64,000 bases of DNA, from NCBI GenBank assembly GCA_013388855.1, contig JACAEM010000004.1, forward strand, positions 1 through 64,000. The letters are read 5' to 3'. Shown here piece after piece: positions 23,996 to 33,297 of the stretch. The notes beneath the pieces are model-generated. The model was not told the DNA's origin. It ran no database searches and saw nothing but the letters and a program-made list of their open reading frames with translations. How positions within the stretch are numbered: position 1 is the first letter of the stretch; every line of letters begins with the position of its first letter. This DNA comes from Chloroflexota bacterium. Lineage in GTDB: Bacteria > Chloroflexota > Anaerolineae > Anaerolineales > Villigracilaceae. The translations under genes and the position numbers were made by a program.

Positions 23996-26452
23996 ATGGC
24001 TGATACCAAACAACTTATTCTCCCCATAACGGGCATGACCTGTGCCAACTGTGTGGCGACCGTCGAGCGAAACCTCAAGAAGCTCGACGGCGTGCAGAGC
24101 GCGGTCGTTAACCTTTCCTCTGAACGCGCCACGGTCGACTTCAACCCGTTGAAACTGCAACTCGCGGATGTCATCGCGCGCGTCAACCGCGCTGGTTACG
24201 GGGTTGCTACCGGTGAAGCGGACCTCATTATCAAGCGTCTCTCCGACGACAACGATGCACGGCGTCTCGAAAAGGTTCTTGCCGGTCTCGAAGGTGTACT
24301 GGAGGCGCAAGTGACCTATACCACCGAGAAGGCGCGTGTCAAATATATCCCCACCATCATTACCCAGGTGGAACTTCGTCGTGCGGTATCCTCCGCCGGA
24401 TTTGAAGCTGTGGAACTCGGTGGGGAGGCGGAAGACGCTGAAGCCAGAGCGCGTGAACACGAAATTAACGAACAGAGACGCTTGCTTGTCATTGGCTTGA
24501 TTTTTACGATTCCGTTGTTCCTGCTATCGATGGGCAAGGATTTTGGACTGTTGCCATCCTTCTTCTATACCGACATGGTTATGGAAGGGATGCGCGAAGC
24601 CCAGCCTTGGTTGGGCTGGCTGATGCTGGCGTTGGCAGTGCCGGTTCAATTCTACGTGGGTTGGCAGTATTACGTGGGTGCATACAAGGCACTCCGCAAT
24701 AAATCCGCCAATATGGATGTACTCATTGTGATGGGTTCCTCTGCTGCATTTTTCTATTCACTCCCGATTACGTTTGGTCTGTTGATGGGGCATGTATATT
24801 ATGAGACTGCCGCGGTCATCATCACGCTCATCAAACTGGGGAAATTCCTGGAAGCCCGCGCAAAGGGACGCACCTCTGAAGCGATCAAAAAACTCATGGG
24901 ATTACGCGCCAAGACCGCGCGAGTCGTTCGCGGCGAACAGGAGGTGGAAGTGCCAGTGGACGATGTCCGCGTGGGTGACGTGGTCCTTGTCAAACCGGGC
25001 GAGAAGATCCCTGTGGATGGCGTGGTGGTCGAAGGTCGCAGCGCCATCGACGAGTCCATGCTGACCGGGGAATCGCTCCCGGTCGAAAAGAAATCGGGCG
25101 ATCCAGTCATCGGCGCCACGTTGAACAAACTGGGCATGCTTAAGTTCGAAGCGACGAAAGTTGGCAGGGAGACCGCCCTCGCCCAGATCATCAAGCTTGT
25201 GGAGGATGCACAGGGAAGCAAAGCGCCGATCCAAAAGCTGGCGGATCAGGTCTCGGCAGTCTTTGTACCGATTGTCATTGTCATTGCCTTGCTGACTTTT
25301 GCGGGCTGGTATTTTTGGGGTCCAGCCTTACCGGTCAACGCCGATATTGACAATTTCACACGCGCCCTGATCAACATGGTCGCGGTGTTGGTGATCGCCT
25401 GTCCGTGTGCAATGGGACTCGCCACGCCGACCGCCATCATGGTGGGTACGGGCAAAGGCGCGGAGGCGGGGATTCTCTTCCGTAACAGTGAGGCATTGGA
25501 ACGCGCGGGCAGAGTCTCTGTGGTGATTCTCGATAAGACTGGGACGATCACGAAGGGACAGCCTGCGGTGACAGATATTGTGGTGGAAAGTCAAAGGTGG
25601 AAAGAAGATGAATTGCTCCGTCTGGCAGCGTCTGTTGAAAAAGGAAGCGAACACCCGCTCGGCGAGGCGATCTGGGCGGAGGCGACTACACGTGGATTAA
25701 GTTTGGCGGAACCAGCCGGTTTTAAGGCGGAGGCCGGTCATGGGGTGCAGGCTGAGGTCGAGGGAAGAAGCGTCTTGGTCGGCAACAAGAGAATGTTCGA
25801 TGCACGTGGAATCCAGTTGGGAGGATTCGAATCCGAAGTGACGCGCCTCCAATCCGAAGCCAAGACTGCCATGCTTGTGGCAGTGGATGGTCAGGTTGCA
25901 GGAATCATCGCTGTGGCGGATACCATCAAGGATGGTTCAAAGGACGCAATTGCCGATCTGCACAAGATGGGCTTGCAGGTGGCGATGATCACCGGTGACA
26001 ACCATAAGACCGCTGAAGCCATTGCCAGACAGGTCGGCGTAGATACAGTGCTGGCTGAAGTGCTTCCGGAGGGAAAATCATCTGAAGTAAAGAAATTGCA
26101 GTCTGGCGAAAAAGTGGTTGCAATGGTTGGCGATGGAGTCAACGATGCGCCTGCGCTTGCACAAGCCGATGTTGGGCTTGCCATTGGCACTGGTACGGAT
26201 GTGGCTATGGCTGCCGCACCTGTAACATTGATGAGCGGCGACCTGCGCGGTGTACCACGCGCGATTCATCTTTCCCGCAGGACGCTGGGAACGATCAAGC
26301 AAAACCTATTCTGGGCGTTCTTCTATAACGTGGTACTGATTCCTGCTGCTGCGCTGGGATACTTGAACCCGATGCTTGCTGCTGGAGCGATGGCATTCAG
26401 CAGTGTCTTTGTGGTGACAAATAGCCTTCGCCTGCGAAAACAGAATATATGA
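23996..26452 (+). CDS. copA: Copper-exporting P1B-type ATPase
   Basis: An 818-residue Cu(I) exporter. Residues 5-70 are an HMA domain with GMTCANC (C16, C19). A second HMA-like domain at about 75-145 lacks any CxxC. Membrane helices follow, with the transport motif CPC at 469-471, the phosphorylated D513 in DKTGT, a nucleotide-domain HP motif in SEHPLGEA, and GDGVNDAP. The start at 23996 is preferred; an upstream GTG at 23924 would translate a repeat element. It is driven by the csoR promoter. Confidence 0.95.
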   Translation: MADTKQLILPITGMTCANCVATVERNLKKLDGVQSAVVNLSSERATVDFNPLKLQLADVIARVNRAGYGVATGEADLIIKRLSDDNDARRLEKVLAGLEGVLEAQVTYTTEKARVKYIPTIITQVELRRAVSSAGFEAVELGGEAEDAEARAREHEINEQRRLLVIGLIFTIPLFLLSMGKDFGLLPSFFYTDMVMEGMREAQPWLGWLMLALAVPVQFYVGWQYYVGAYKALRNKSANMDVLIVMGSSAAFFYSLPITFGLLMGHVYYETAAVIITLIKLGKFLEARAKGRTSEAIKKLMGLRAKTARVVRGEQEVEVPVDDVRVGDVVLVKPGEKIPVDGVVVEGRSAIDESMLTGESLPVEKKSGDPVIGATLNKLGMLKFEATKVGRETALAQIIKLVEDAQGSKAPIQKLADQVSAVFVPIVIVIALLTFAGWYFWGPALPVNADIDNFTRALINMVAVLVIACPCAMGLATPTAIMVGTGKGAEAGILFRNSEALERAGRVSVVILDKTGTITKGQPAVTDIVVESQRWKEDELLRLAASVEKGSEHPLGEAIWAEATTRGLSLAEPAGFKAEAGHGVQAEVEGRSVLVGNKRMFDARGIQLGGFESEVTRLQSEAKTAMLVAVDGQVAGIIAVADTIKDGSKDAIADLHKMGLQVAMITGDNHKTAEAIARQVGVDTVLAEVLPEGKSSEVKKLQSGEKVVAMVGDGVNDAPALAQADVGLAIGTGTDVAMAAAPVTLMSGDLRGVPRAIHLSRRTLGTIKQNLFWAFFYNVVLIPAAALGYLNPMLAAGAMAFSSVFVVTNSLRLRKQNI

Positions 26453-26486
26453 TTTGTACACCTATATTTACTTAATATGAATTAGT

Positions 26487-27686
26487 ATGTCTAAGAACCA
26501 GAAACCACCCGTTGACCCTGTTGTCCTGCTGGTGTTAGGAATCGTGTTTGTTGCCGTGGCTGTTGGGTTGGCTGTCTTTCAAGCCAATCCGAATTTCAAT
26601 ACGGCGACCAACTCCGGGGTTATGGGGCAATTGATCGTTGCTTTTATCACAGGCTTGACTACTGGCGGATTGAGTTGTCTTGCCGTGCAGGGCGGTCTGC
26701 TGGCAAGTTCGCTGGCGTACCAGGTCGAGCGGGATTACGTGGGGCAGGTGGCGCGAGGAATGGGAAAGAAATCCAAAGCCGGCCCGCCGGTTCGCCCGAA
26801 TTCCGCACTTCCCATTTTTCTTTTCCTGCTCGCAAAGCTGGCGGCGTATACGCTGCTTGGCGCTTTACTGGGACTGGCTGGCTCCTATCTTACCCTCAGC
26901 CCGATGACGCGTGCTTTCCTCATGATCGCCATTGGCATCTTCATGGTGGGCAATGCCCTGCGCATGTTCAACGTCCATCCGATCTTTCGCTATTTTTCCA
27001 TTGAGCCACCCAAATTCATCACACGCTACATCCGCCGTACAGCCAAAGGAACCGATACCTTCACTCCGCTGTTCCTCGGTGCGTTGACGGTCTTCATTCC
27101 CTGCGGCGTGACTCAAGCCATGATGGCGACCGCCCTGGGCGCAGGCAGTATCGTGATAGGGGCGGCACTGATGTTTGCCTTCACATTGGGGACGAGCCCG
27201 GTCTTTTTCGTCGTCGCTTATTTGACCACAGAACTTGGTGCACGACTCGAAAAATTCTTCATGCGATTTGTCGCGGTGGTTGTCCTGATTCTTGGGCTGG
27301 TGACCTTCGACGGTGGACTCAATCTGCTCGGTTCTCCGCTCTCGTTTCAAAACCTGACCCGTAGCCTGTTCCCGTCAAACAGTGGCGAATCGACGCCCGC
27401 AGCGCAACTCCCCAGTGCGGGAGAAGATGTTGTCCTCTATGTCCAGAATGACGGCTATTTTCCGCAAACGGTCAGCGCTCCCGCCGGGAAGGATTTCACG
27501 CTCAATCTGGTTACCGACAAAACCTATTCCTGTGCACGCGACTTTGTCATCCCTGAGCTGAATTTCTACGAACTGCTTCCCGATACTGGGACAGTACAAG
27601 TAAACATCCCCGCTCAGGAAAAGGGAAGTACGATGTTCTTTACTTGTTCGATGGGAATGTATACTGGAAGGATCATATTCCAGTAG
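26487..27686 (+). CDS. TauE/SafE (DsbD-like) membrane protein with C-terminal cupredoxin-like domain
   Basis: A 399-residue protein. About 6-7 membrane helices (residues 15-295) carry paired motifs GGLSCLAVQGG and FIPCGVTQAMM, each with one Cys, as in the cytochrome-c-biogenesis/TauE-SafE transmembrane family. Residues 315-399 form an outer cupredoxin-like domain with YSCARDF and FFTCSMGMYTG, including a Cys-Ser-Met-Gly-Met metal-binding candidate. It may move copper or reducing equivalents across the membrane. It lies between copA and an HMA gene. Confidence 0.82.
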   Translation: MSKNQKPPVDPVVLLVLGIVFVAVAVGLAVFQANPNFNTATNSGVMGQLIVAFITGLTTGGLSCLAVQGGLLASSLAYQVERDYVGQVARGMGKKSKAGPPVRPNSALPIFLFLLAKLAAYTLLGALLGLAGSYLTLSPMTRAFLMIAIGIFMVGNALRMFNVHPIFRYFSIEPPKFITRYIRRTAKGTDTFTPLFLGALTVFIPCGVTQAMMATALGAGSIVIGAALMFAFTLGTSPVFFVVAYLTTELGARLEKFFMRFVAVVVLILGLVTFDGGLNLLGSPLSFQNLTRSLFPSNSGESTPAAQLPSAGEDVVLYVQNDGYFPQTVSAPAGKDFTLNLVTDKTYSCARDFVIPELNFYELLPDTGTVQVNIPAQEKGSTMFFTCSMGMYTGRIIFQ

Positions 27687-27708
27687 TATCGTTGATAAGG
27701 AATCCCCG

Positions 27709-27921
27709 ATGATTAAGAGAACCTATAAAGTCCCAGATATGACCTGCACCAACTGTGCCATGAAACTGGAAAGCTTGGAAGATGTGCTGGATGGCGTCAA
27801 AGAGATCAGCGCCAGTTATCACAAGCTGGAAATGGTCATCGAATACGATGAAGCCAAACTCACAAACGAACAGATTATTGCAGCCGTGAAGAAAAAGGGT
27901 TACACAGCCATCGCAGTATAA
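27709..27921 (+). CDS. Heavy-metal-associated domain protein, second copy
   Basis: A 70-residue HMA domain with the standard MTCTNC loop (C13, C16). It differs from the HCGHC protein encoded earlier in the operon. It probably serves as a second Cu(I) chaperone, perhaps for the preceding membrane protein. It is the last gene of the copper operon, 22 bases behind its neighbour and followed by a hairpin. Confidence 0.85.
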   Translation: MIKRTYKVPDMTCTNCAMKLESLEDVLDGVKEISASYHKLEMVIEYDEAKLTNEQIIAAVKKKGYTAIAV

Positions 27922-27937
27922 CTATAAACAGACGAAG

Positions 27938-27989
27938 CAGGTACACAGGTGTACATTTTGAAGAGTCCATCCGTGTACCTGTTTACTTT
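27938..27989 (+). terminator. Terminator-like hairpin after the copper operon
   Basis: CAGGTACAC (27938-27946) pairs with GTGTACCTG (27973-27981), followed by TTTACTTTT. An internal GTACAC-AG-GTGTAC (27941-27954) offers a competing small hairpin. The long loop makes the assignment moderate. Confidence 0.5.
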
Positions 27990-28011
27990 TAAACTCAATC
28001 CCGTGTATACT
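27982..28011 (+). promoter_or_regulatory. Promoter for DUF2203 gene
   Basis: TTTACT (27982-27987) and TATACT (28006-28011) are 18 bases apart. Only 7 bases (pyrimidine-rich, no ribosome site) separate the -10 from the ATG at 28019, so the transcript is probably leaderless. Confidence 0.55.
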
Positions 28012-28018
28012 TCCCTCC

Positions 28019-28402
28019 ATGCCCCGGTATTTCACTGTTCAACAAGCAAATGAGACTCTGAAAATCATCCGCCCCATCATGGACGAAGTGCAGGCAATTC
28101 GCCAAAAGATCCTGGCAAATCAGCCTGAGGCCTGGCCTGCCATCGAAAAATCTGCGGGGAACGGCGGTAACCGTGCTTTAAGCAAAATGGTACAGGATTT
28201 CGAAAAGCTCGATCGACTCGTCCATCGCATTTTAGATACGGGCGTCCAAATCAAGGATGTCAACCTGGGATTGCTTGATTTCTCTGCATTGAAAGATGGG
28301 CGGGAGGTATTTCTATGTTGGCAACATGGAGAGGGCGATATTGCCTTCTGGCATGAAGTGGGTGCCGGATTCGCGGGCAGGCAGCCCATCGAAACATTTT
28401 AG
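28019..28402 (+). CDS. DUF2203 family protein
   Basis: A 127-residue protein matching DUF2203 along its length: YFTVQQANETL at the N-terminus, GVQIKDVNLGLLDFSALKDGREVFLCW in the middle, and FWHEVGAGFAGRQPI at the C-terminus. The function of the family is unknown. Its likely promoter gives a leaderless mRNA. rarD follows after 17 bases and may be cotranscribed. Confidence 0.9.
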   Translation: MPRYFTVQQANETLKIIRPIMDEVQAIRQKILANQPEAWPAIEKSAGNGGNRALSKMVQDFEKLDRLVHRILDTGVQIKDVNLGLLDFSALKDGREVFLCWQHGEGDIAFWHEVGAGFAGRQPIETF

Positions 28403-28419
28403 GCGGTCAAAGGATAAAC

Positions 28420-29322
28420 ATGAAAAAAGGTATTCTCTATGGAATTGGCGCGTATACGCTTTGGGGATTTTTTCCAATTTACTGGAAATTCCTGCATCAA
28501 GTTCCGGCTTTACAGGTAATTGGGCATCGAATCGGCTGGTCCTTTGTCCTGCTGACCATCTATATCGTTCTCACCAAACAGTGGCAGGACTTCCGTTCCA
28601 CGGCGCTGACCTCTGCCAGGACGATTGGCATTTATTCCATCGCCGGTGTATTACTAACGATCAATTGGCTTGTCTATGTATGGGGTGTCAATCAGGGTTT
28701 TATCGTCGAGACCAGCTTGGGCTACTTTATCAACCCCCTTCTGAGTGTGTTACTGGGAGTGCTCTTTCTGCGTGAACGGTTGCGCCTCACGCAATGGATT
28801 CCTGTCCTTATCGCCGCTATCGGCGTGATCTACCTTACTTTTGTTTACGGTCGTCTGCCTTGGATTGCCCTGTCGTTGGCGTTCTCCTTCGGCATTTATG
28901 GACTGGTCAAGAAACTTGCCCCGCTTGGCTCGCTCTTTGGGCTGACACTCGAAACTGGTATTGTCTTCCCGGCGGCATTGATCTACCTCTCCATGATGGA
29001 AATGACAGACATGGGGACATTCCTCCACGATACGGCATTCATCAACATTCTATTGATCGGCGCTGGTGTGGTGACAACCATCCCGTTGTTGATGTTTGCC
29101 TCTGCCGCGAAACAGATTCCACTGACGGTGGTCGGGTTGTTACAATACATCGCTCCAACTCTTCAATTTCTCATTGGAGTATTCATATACAAGGAACCAT
29201 TCGATAAATCTCATTTGATTGGCTTTGTCATTGTCTGGGTGGCGCTCATCATTTTCTGGGTGGAGAATTATTTTGCACATCGTGTACCGGTCGAGCCTGT
29301 CCCGGAAATGGGGGAAGGATAA
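28420..29322 (+). CDS. rarD: EamA/RarD-type transporter
   Basis: A 300-residue protein with about ten membrane helices in two EamA repeats. The N-terminal signature GILYGIGAYTLWGFFPIYWK is that of the RarD (chloramphenicol-sensitive protein) subfamily. Substrate unknown. An AAAGGA site precedes the ATG. The stop shares one base with the next start, indicating coupling with the SDR gene. Confidence 0.92.
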   Translation: MKKGILYGIGAYTLWGFFPIYWKFLHQVPALQVIGHRIGWSFVLLTIYIVLTKQWQDFRSTALTSARTIGIYSIAGVLLTINWLVYVWGVNQGFIVETSLGYFINPLLSVLLGVLFLRERLRLTQWIPVLIAAIGVIYLTFVYGRLPWIALSLAFSFGIYGLVKKLAPLGSLFGLTLETGIVFPAALIYLSMMEMTDMGTFLHDTAFINILLIGAGVVTTIPLLMFASAAKQIPLTVVGLLQYIAPTLQFLIGVFIYKEPFDKSHLIGFVIVWVALIIFWVENYFAHRVPVEPVPEMGEG

Positions 29323-30329
29323 TGAAACTTCTTTTCATCGGCGGGACCGGTATCATCAGTTCAGCATGTTCCGAACTGGCGGTTCAACGCGGACATGAAT
29401 TATTTATTTTGAATCGCTCCATTTCGGTAAAGTATCCTCTCCTCAAGGGAGCGACCCACTTAAAAGGCGATATCCACGCTGGTATACCGGAACTCTCCAC
29501 GCTGTTGGCTGGACACCGTTTCGACGCCGTAGTGGATTTTATTGCCTTTACCGCAGATGATATCGAGCGCAATATTTCCCTCTTCCGCGGCAAAACGAAC
29601 CAATTCGTTTTTATCAGTTCTGCATCTGCCTATCAAAAACCGCCAAAGCATTATCTTGTCACCGAAGAGACGCCGCTCTCGAATCCGTTCTGGCAGTATT
29701 CGCGCGATAAGATTGCCTGCGAAGAACGGCTGATGAGAGCCCTTCGCGAAGATGGATTCCCGTCCACTATCGTTCGCCCATCGCTGACATATGGACCGGC
29801 GCAGATCCCCTTCTGTGTGGGGAGCTGGTCTCACCCGTGGACAGTCATTGACCGGATGAAACGCGGACAAAAGGTCATCATCCCTGGCGATGGTACTTCA
29901 TTGTGGGTGTTGACCTGGAACGCGGATCTTGCCAAAGGATTGGTCGGTCTGTTGGGGAAGAGGGAAACGATCGGAGAGGCGTTCCACATAACGTCGGATG
30001 AAGTTCTCAGCTGGAACCAGATTTATCTCGAAGCGTATCAGGCTCTGGGCTTGGAGCCGAACGTGATTCATCTTCCGTCTGATTTCATCGCCCGGTTCGA
30101 CGACCATGCGGTGGGAAGTCTGATCGGTGATAAATCCAATAGCGTTGTATTTGACAATGGCAAGATCAAACGTTTTGTCCCCGATTTTCGATGTGAAGTG
30201 AATTGGGCGGAAGGGGTGCGGCGGGCGCTTGCCTGGTTTGAGACGCATCCCGAATTCCAGACGATAGACCATGAGAAGAATGTATTGTGGGATCGAATGA
30301 TTTCTGTATATGGCAGGGTTTACTCATAA
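29322..30329 (+). CDS. NAD-dependent epimerase/dehydratase (SDR family)
   Basis: A 335-residue Rossmann-fold protein. The dinucleotide motif is IGGTGIISSA near residue 6, and the SDR active site YSRDK (YxxxK) is near residue 127, with SSASAY ahead of it. It belongs to the extended/atypical SDRs acting on nucleotide sugars or RNA-binding relatives; the substrate cannot be told. It is coupled to rarD. Confidence 0.88.
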   Translation: MKLLFIGGTGIISSACSELAVQRGHELFILNRSISVKYPLLKGATHLKGDIHAGIPELSTLLAGHRFDAVVDFIAFTADDIERNISLFRGKTNQFVFISSASAYQKPPKHYLVTEETPLSNPFWQYSRDKIACEERLMRALREDGFPSTIVRPSLTYGPAQIPFCVGSWSHPWTVIDRMKRGQKVIIPGDGTSLWVLTWNADLAKGLVGLLGKRETIGEAFHITSDEVLSWNQIYLEAYQALGLEPNVIHLPSDFIARFDDHAVGSLIGDKSNSVVFDNGKIKRFVPDFRCEVNWAEGVRRALAWFETHPEFQTIDHEKNVLWDRMISVYGRVYS

Positions 30330-30414
30330 AATTGTTTTCCCCGGGGCGTTTCTGATCATCCTGTGTTGATATTCTAAATTACCCCCATGATATACTCTTA
30401 AACCAAGAGGAACG

Positions 30415-32916
30415 ATGAAGTTTGACCCGTTTCACCAGATTTTTGCCCCCCCGACATTCAAGGATGATTATGGCATTGTAATCGCAAAGTTCTTGAACGC
30501 CATTCTGGTGACTTTGATTTCCGTAATTTCCTTGTTGTTGGTGTATCGCCTGTTGACGGGGGGGAGTTTGATCAATCCGCCGGAGCAGATTCTGTCGGTC
30601 ATCATCCTTATCAACATTGTCCTGTTGATTTTTGCGCGCCGCGGGTATGTTTTCCAGACGAGCATTGTCCTTGTGTTTGCGATGTGGGCGGCGATGACCT
30701 ATCAAGCCTGGATTGCTGATGGTGTATATGACCTTGCAGTTGTCACCTATATCATCATCGTTTTGATGACCAGTGTCCTAACCAATTGGCGGCTGACGAT
30801 GTTGGTGACGATCATGAGTATTTTGTCGGTATGGGGAATGTCGATATTTCATGTTAATGTCCCGCCTGATTTTCATGTGGATGAGCCGATGGGCATTGCC
30901 CGCGACCTGACCGTGGTCTACATTCTGGCGTTTTTGCTCATATACTACCTTGTCAGCACCCTGCGAGCATCCATGGAAAAGTCCAGCATGGAGTTTAAGG
31001 AACGCATTCTTACCGAGCAGTCCATGCGGGAACAAGGCGAGCGGTTTCGCAGGATTTTTCATGTCAGCCCGGTGGCAATCAGTATTACAACGTTGAAGGA
31101 TGGAAAATTGGTCGAGGCGAACAATGCCTATTGGAAATTGACCGGGCTTGACCCCAGAACTTCAATTGGACGGACAATGGTAGATTTGGGAATTTGGGCG
31201 AACGAGGCGGAGCGTCAGAAATTCGTTGAAAAACTGACTGAGCGAAAATCTTTGCATAACTCTGCGTACGAGTTTTTAAATCGGAATGGCGAAAGGCGGG
31301 TCACAATAGCATTTTACGAATTGATCGAGCTGGGAGCAGAGCCCACCATCCTGTCTATGTTCCACGATGCAACCGAGCAGCAGGCGATACAAACGGCATT
31401 GCAGGAAAGCGAGAAAAAGTACCGGAATTTTGTCGAGCAGAGCATCGAGGGAATCTGGTTGTTGGCTTTCGATCGACCGATCCAGACCAGCCTGCCTCCT
31501 GAAGAGCAGACCATGTTGATCTACAAACATGCATACATTGCGGAATGTAATGATGCCCTGGCGCGTATGTATGGATACAATTCCAGTGAGGAAATTCGAG
31601 GAGCACGACTGCTTGATTTTGAGAAAGGCGGGGAGATAGACAAAGTTAATTTTCAAGCAACGCTGAAACTGGTGAAGGACGGTTATCGCTCAGGGAGCCG
31701 TGAAACCCGCGAGGTGACGAGGAACGGGGAAACAGTCTATTTTTTGAACAATGCGGTTGGTATCGTCAAGGATGGATTTCTGGAGGGAGTGTGGGGTACC
31801 CAACTGGACATTACCGCCTTGAAGAAAGCGGAGGAGGCTTTGCGGAGGAGCGAATCCCGCGCTCGCGCTCTTTTGGACGCTATTCCCGATATGATCTTTG
31901 AGTTGAAACGTGATGGAACGATCATCCATTTCATACCATCGGCAATGAGTGAACCGCTCATCCCGCCGGAGAAATTCATCGGCAAAACGATTGCACAGGT
32001 CTTGCCGTCTCTGGCAGATCAAACCGCTTTTGCAATCGACCGGGCGCTGGCATCGGGTCAATTGAGTGCCTTTGAATATAAATTAACCCGAGACGGAGAG
32101 GTCAGGACCTACGAAGCCAGAATTACCCCGGCTGGCCCTGACCTTGTTTTGGCTATGGTCCGTGATGTTTCCCTCACTAAATGGGCGGAGTCTGAACGTG
32201 AGAAACTCATCGATGAACTCGAAGCAAAAAATGCGGAGCTGGAACGATTTACCTACACGGTTTCACATGACTTGAAATCTCCCCTAATCACCATCCGCGG
32301 GTTTCTCGGGTTTATCCGCGAAGATGCCGAGCGTGGTAATTTGCAGCGTCTCAATACAGACATCCAGCGGATCAGCGATGCGACGAATAAAATGCAAAGA
32401 CTGCTCAACGAACTGCTCGAACTTTCGCGCGTCGGCAGGCTCACTAACAAGCCTGCGTACATCCCTATGAATGTCCTTTTGAGTGATGTGTTGGAATTAC
32501 TGCAGGGTCGTATTGCTTTGGGTAAAATCAAGGTCAGGATTGAAGAGGGTCTTCCTACCGTATATGGTGATCGTCAGCGCATTTCGGAGGTATTCCAAAA
32601 CCTCATCGATAATGCCGCAAAGTTCATGGGTGAACAGCCAGAGCCGTGCATAGAGATCGGGGTTCAGGGCGAAATGGATGGCAGGCCTATATTCTTTGTC
32701 CGGGATAACGGAATCGGGATCGCTCCAGAATATAAAGACAGAATATTCGGTCTGTTCGATAAATTGGACTCACAAACGGAGGGGACGGGAATCGGCCTTG
32801 CCCTGGTGAAACGTATCATCGAATTTCACGGGGGCAGAATTTGGGTGGAATCGGAACTGGGAAAAGGTGCCACTTTTCTTTTTACGCTTCCCACTCAGCC
32901 CATACCTGAGAGGTGA
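30415..32916 (+). CDS. Membrane sensor histidine kinase with three PAS domains
   Basis: An 833-residue protein. Five or six N-terminal membrane helices span about 20-190. Three PAS domains follow at about 205-325, 335-470 and 480-595. The dimerisation helix has the phospho-accepting H618 in YTVSHDLKSP, and the ATPase domain carries NLIDNAAKF, DNGIGIAPEY and GTGIGLALVKRI. No receiver domain or partner regulator is next to it. A kinase remnant follows. TATACT and an AAGAGG site lie upstream. Confidence 0.93.
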   Translation: MKFDPFHQIFAPPTFKDDYGIVIAKFLNAILVTLISVISLLLVYRLLTGGSLINPPEQILSVIILINIVLLIFARRGYVFQTSIVLVFAMWAAMTYQAWIADGVYDLAVVTYIIIVLMTSVLTNWRLTMLVTIMSILSVWGMSIFHVNVPPDFHVDEPMGIARDLTVVYILAFLLIYYLVSTLRASMEKSSMEFKERILTEQSMREQGERFRRIFHVSPVAISITTLKDGKLVEANNAYWKLTGLDPRTSIGRTMVDLGIWANEAERQKFVEKLTERKSLHNSAYEFLNRNGERRVTIAFYELIELGAEPTILSMFHDATEQQAIQTALQESEKKYRNFVEQSIEGIWLLAFDRPIQTSLPPEEQTMLIYKHAYIAECNDALARMYGYNSSEEIRGARLLDFEKGGEIDKVNFQATLKLVKDGYRSGSRETREVTRNGETVYFLNNAVGIVKDGFLEGVWGTQLDITALKKAEEALRRSESRARALLDAIPDMIFELKRDGTIIHFIPSAMSEPLIPPEKFIGKTIAQVLPSLADQTAFAIDRALASGQLSAFEYKLTRDGEVRTYEARITPAGPDLVLAMVRDVSLTKWAESEREKLIDELEAKNAELERFTYTVSHDLKSPLITIRGFLGFIREDAERGNLQRLNTDIQRISDATNKMQRLLNELLELSRVGRLTNKPAYIPMNVLLSDVLELLQGRIALGKIKVRIEEGLPTVYGDRQRISEVFQNLIDNAAKFMGEQPEPCIEIGVQGEMDGRPIFFVRDNGIGIAPEYKDRIFGLFDKLDSQTEGTGIGLALVKRIIEFHGGRIWVESELGKGATFLFTLPTQPIPER

Positions 32917-32920
32917 ACGG

Positions 32921-33245
32921 ATGAATTTTCTTCAACTGGTGCCTGCCGCTCCACATTTCGATGACATGGAGAAGGCGCGTCACGCGAAACTCCTCCATCT
33001 TGCCTCCGCGGCGCTATTCTTTGGATCGGCGTTCTTGATTCTGTTCAATGTTTGGGGGAAATCCAACGGATCTTTGATGTGTTCACCAAACTCGATCCTG
33101 AAGTCGATGAGACAGGGGCGGTCTGGCAATCGTGAAACGGATCGTCGAATTCCACGGTGGCAGGATCTGGGTCCAGAGCGAGGCGGGGCAGGGGACCACG
33201 TTCTTCTTTACCTTGCCGACAGGGGAAAATGTCGAACCCGAATGA
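32921..33245 (+). pseudogene. Internally deleted histidine kinase pseudogene
   Basis: The first 46 or so codons, from ATG 32921 (MNFLQLVPAAPHFDDMEKAR, then a membrane helix), resemble the N-terminus of the preceding kinase. They join directly, in another frame, to a kinase C-terminus: [19 protein letters not shown], then after a further one-base loss [18 protein letters not shown] and [11 protein letters not shown] up to TGA at 33243-33245. PAS, HisKA and most of the ATPase domain are gone. It looks like a former tandem copy destroyed by a large deletion and frameshift. Confidence 0.85.
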
Positions 33246-33297
33246 GAATAATCTGGATATAATTTATCTAAACCAAACAATTCAAGGAGAAAAAAAG

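Noticed and set aside
33157-33297. Longer start for the first UbiA protein
   Set aside because: The extra codons lie in the kinase pseudogene; ATG 33298 has CAAGGAGA and matches the paralogue's N-terminus.
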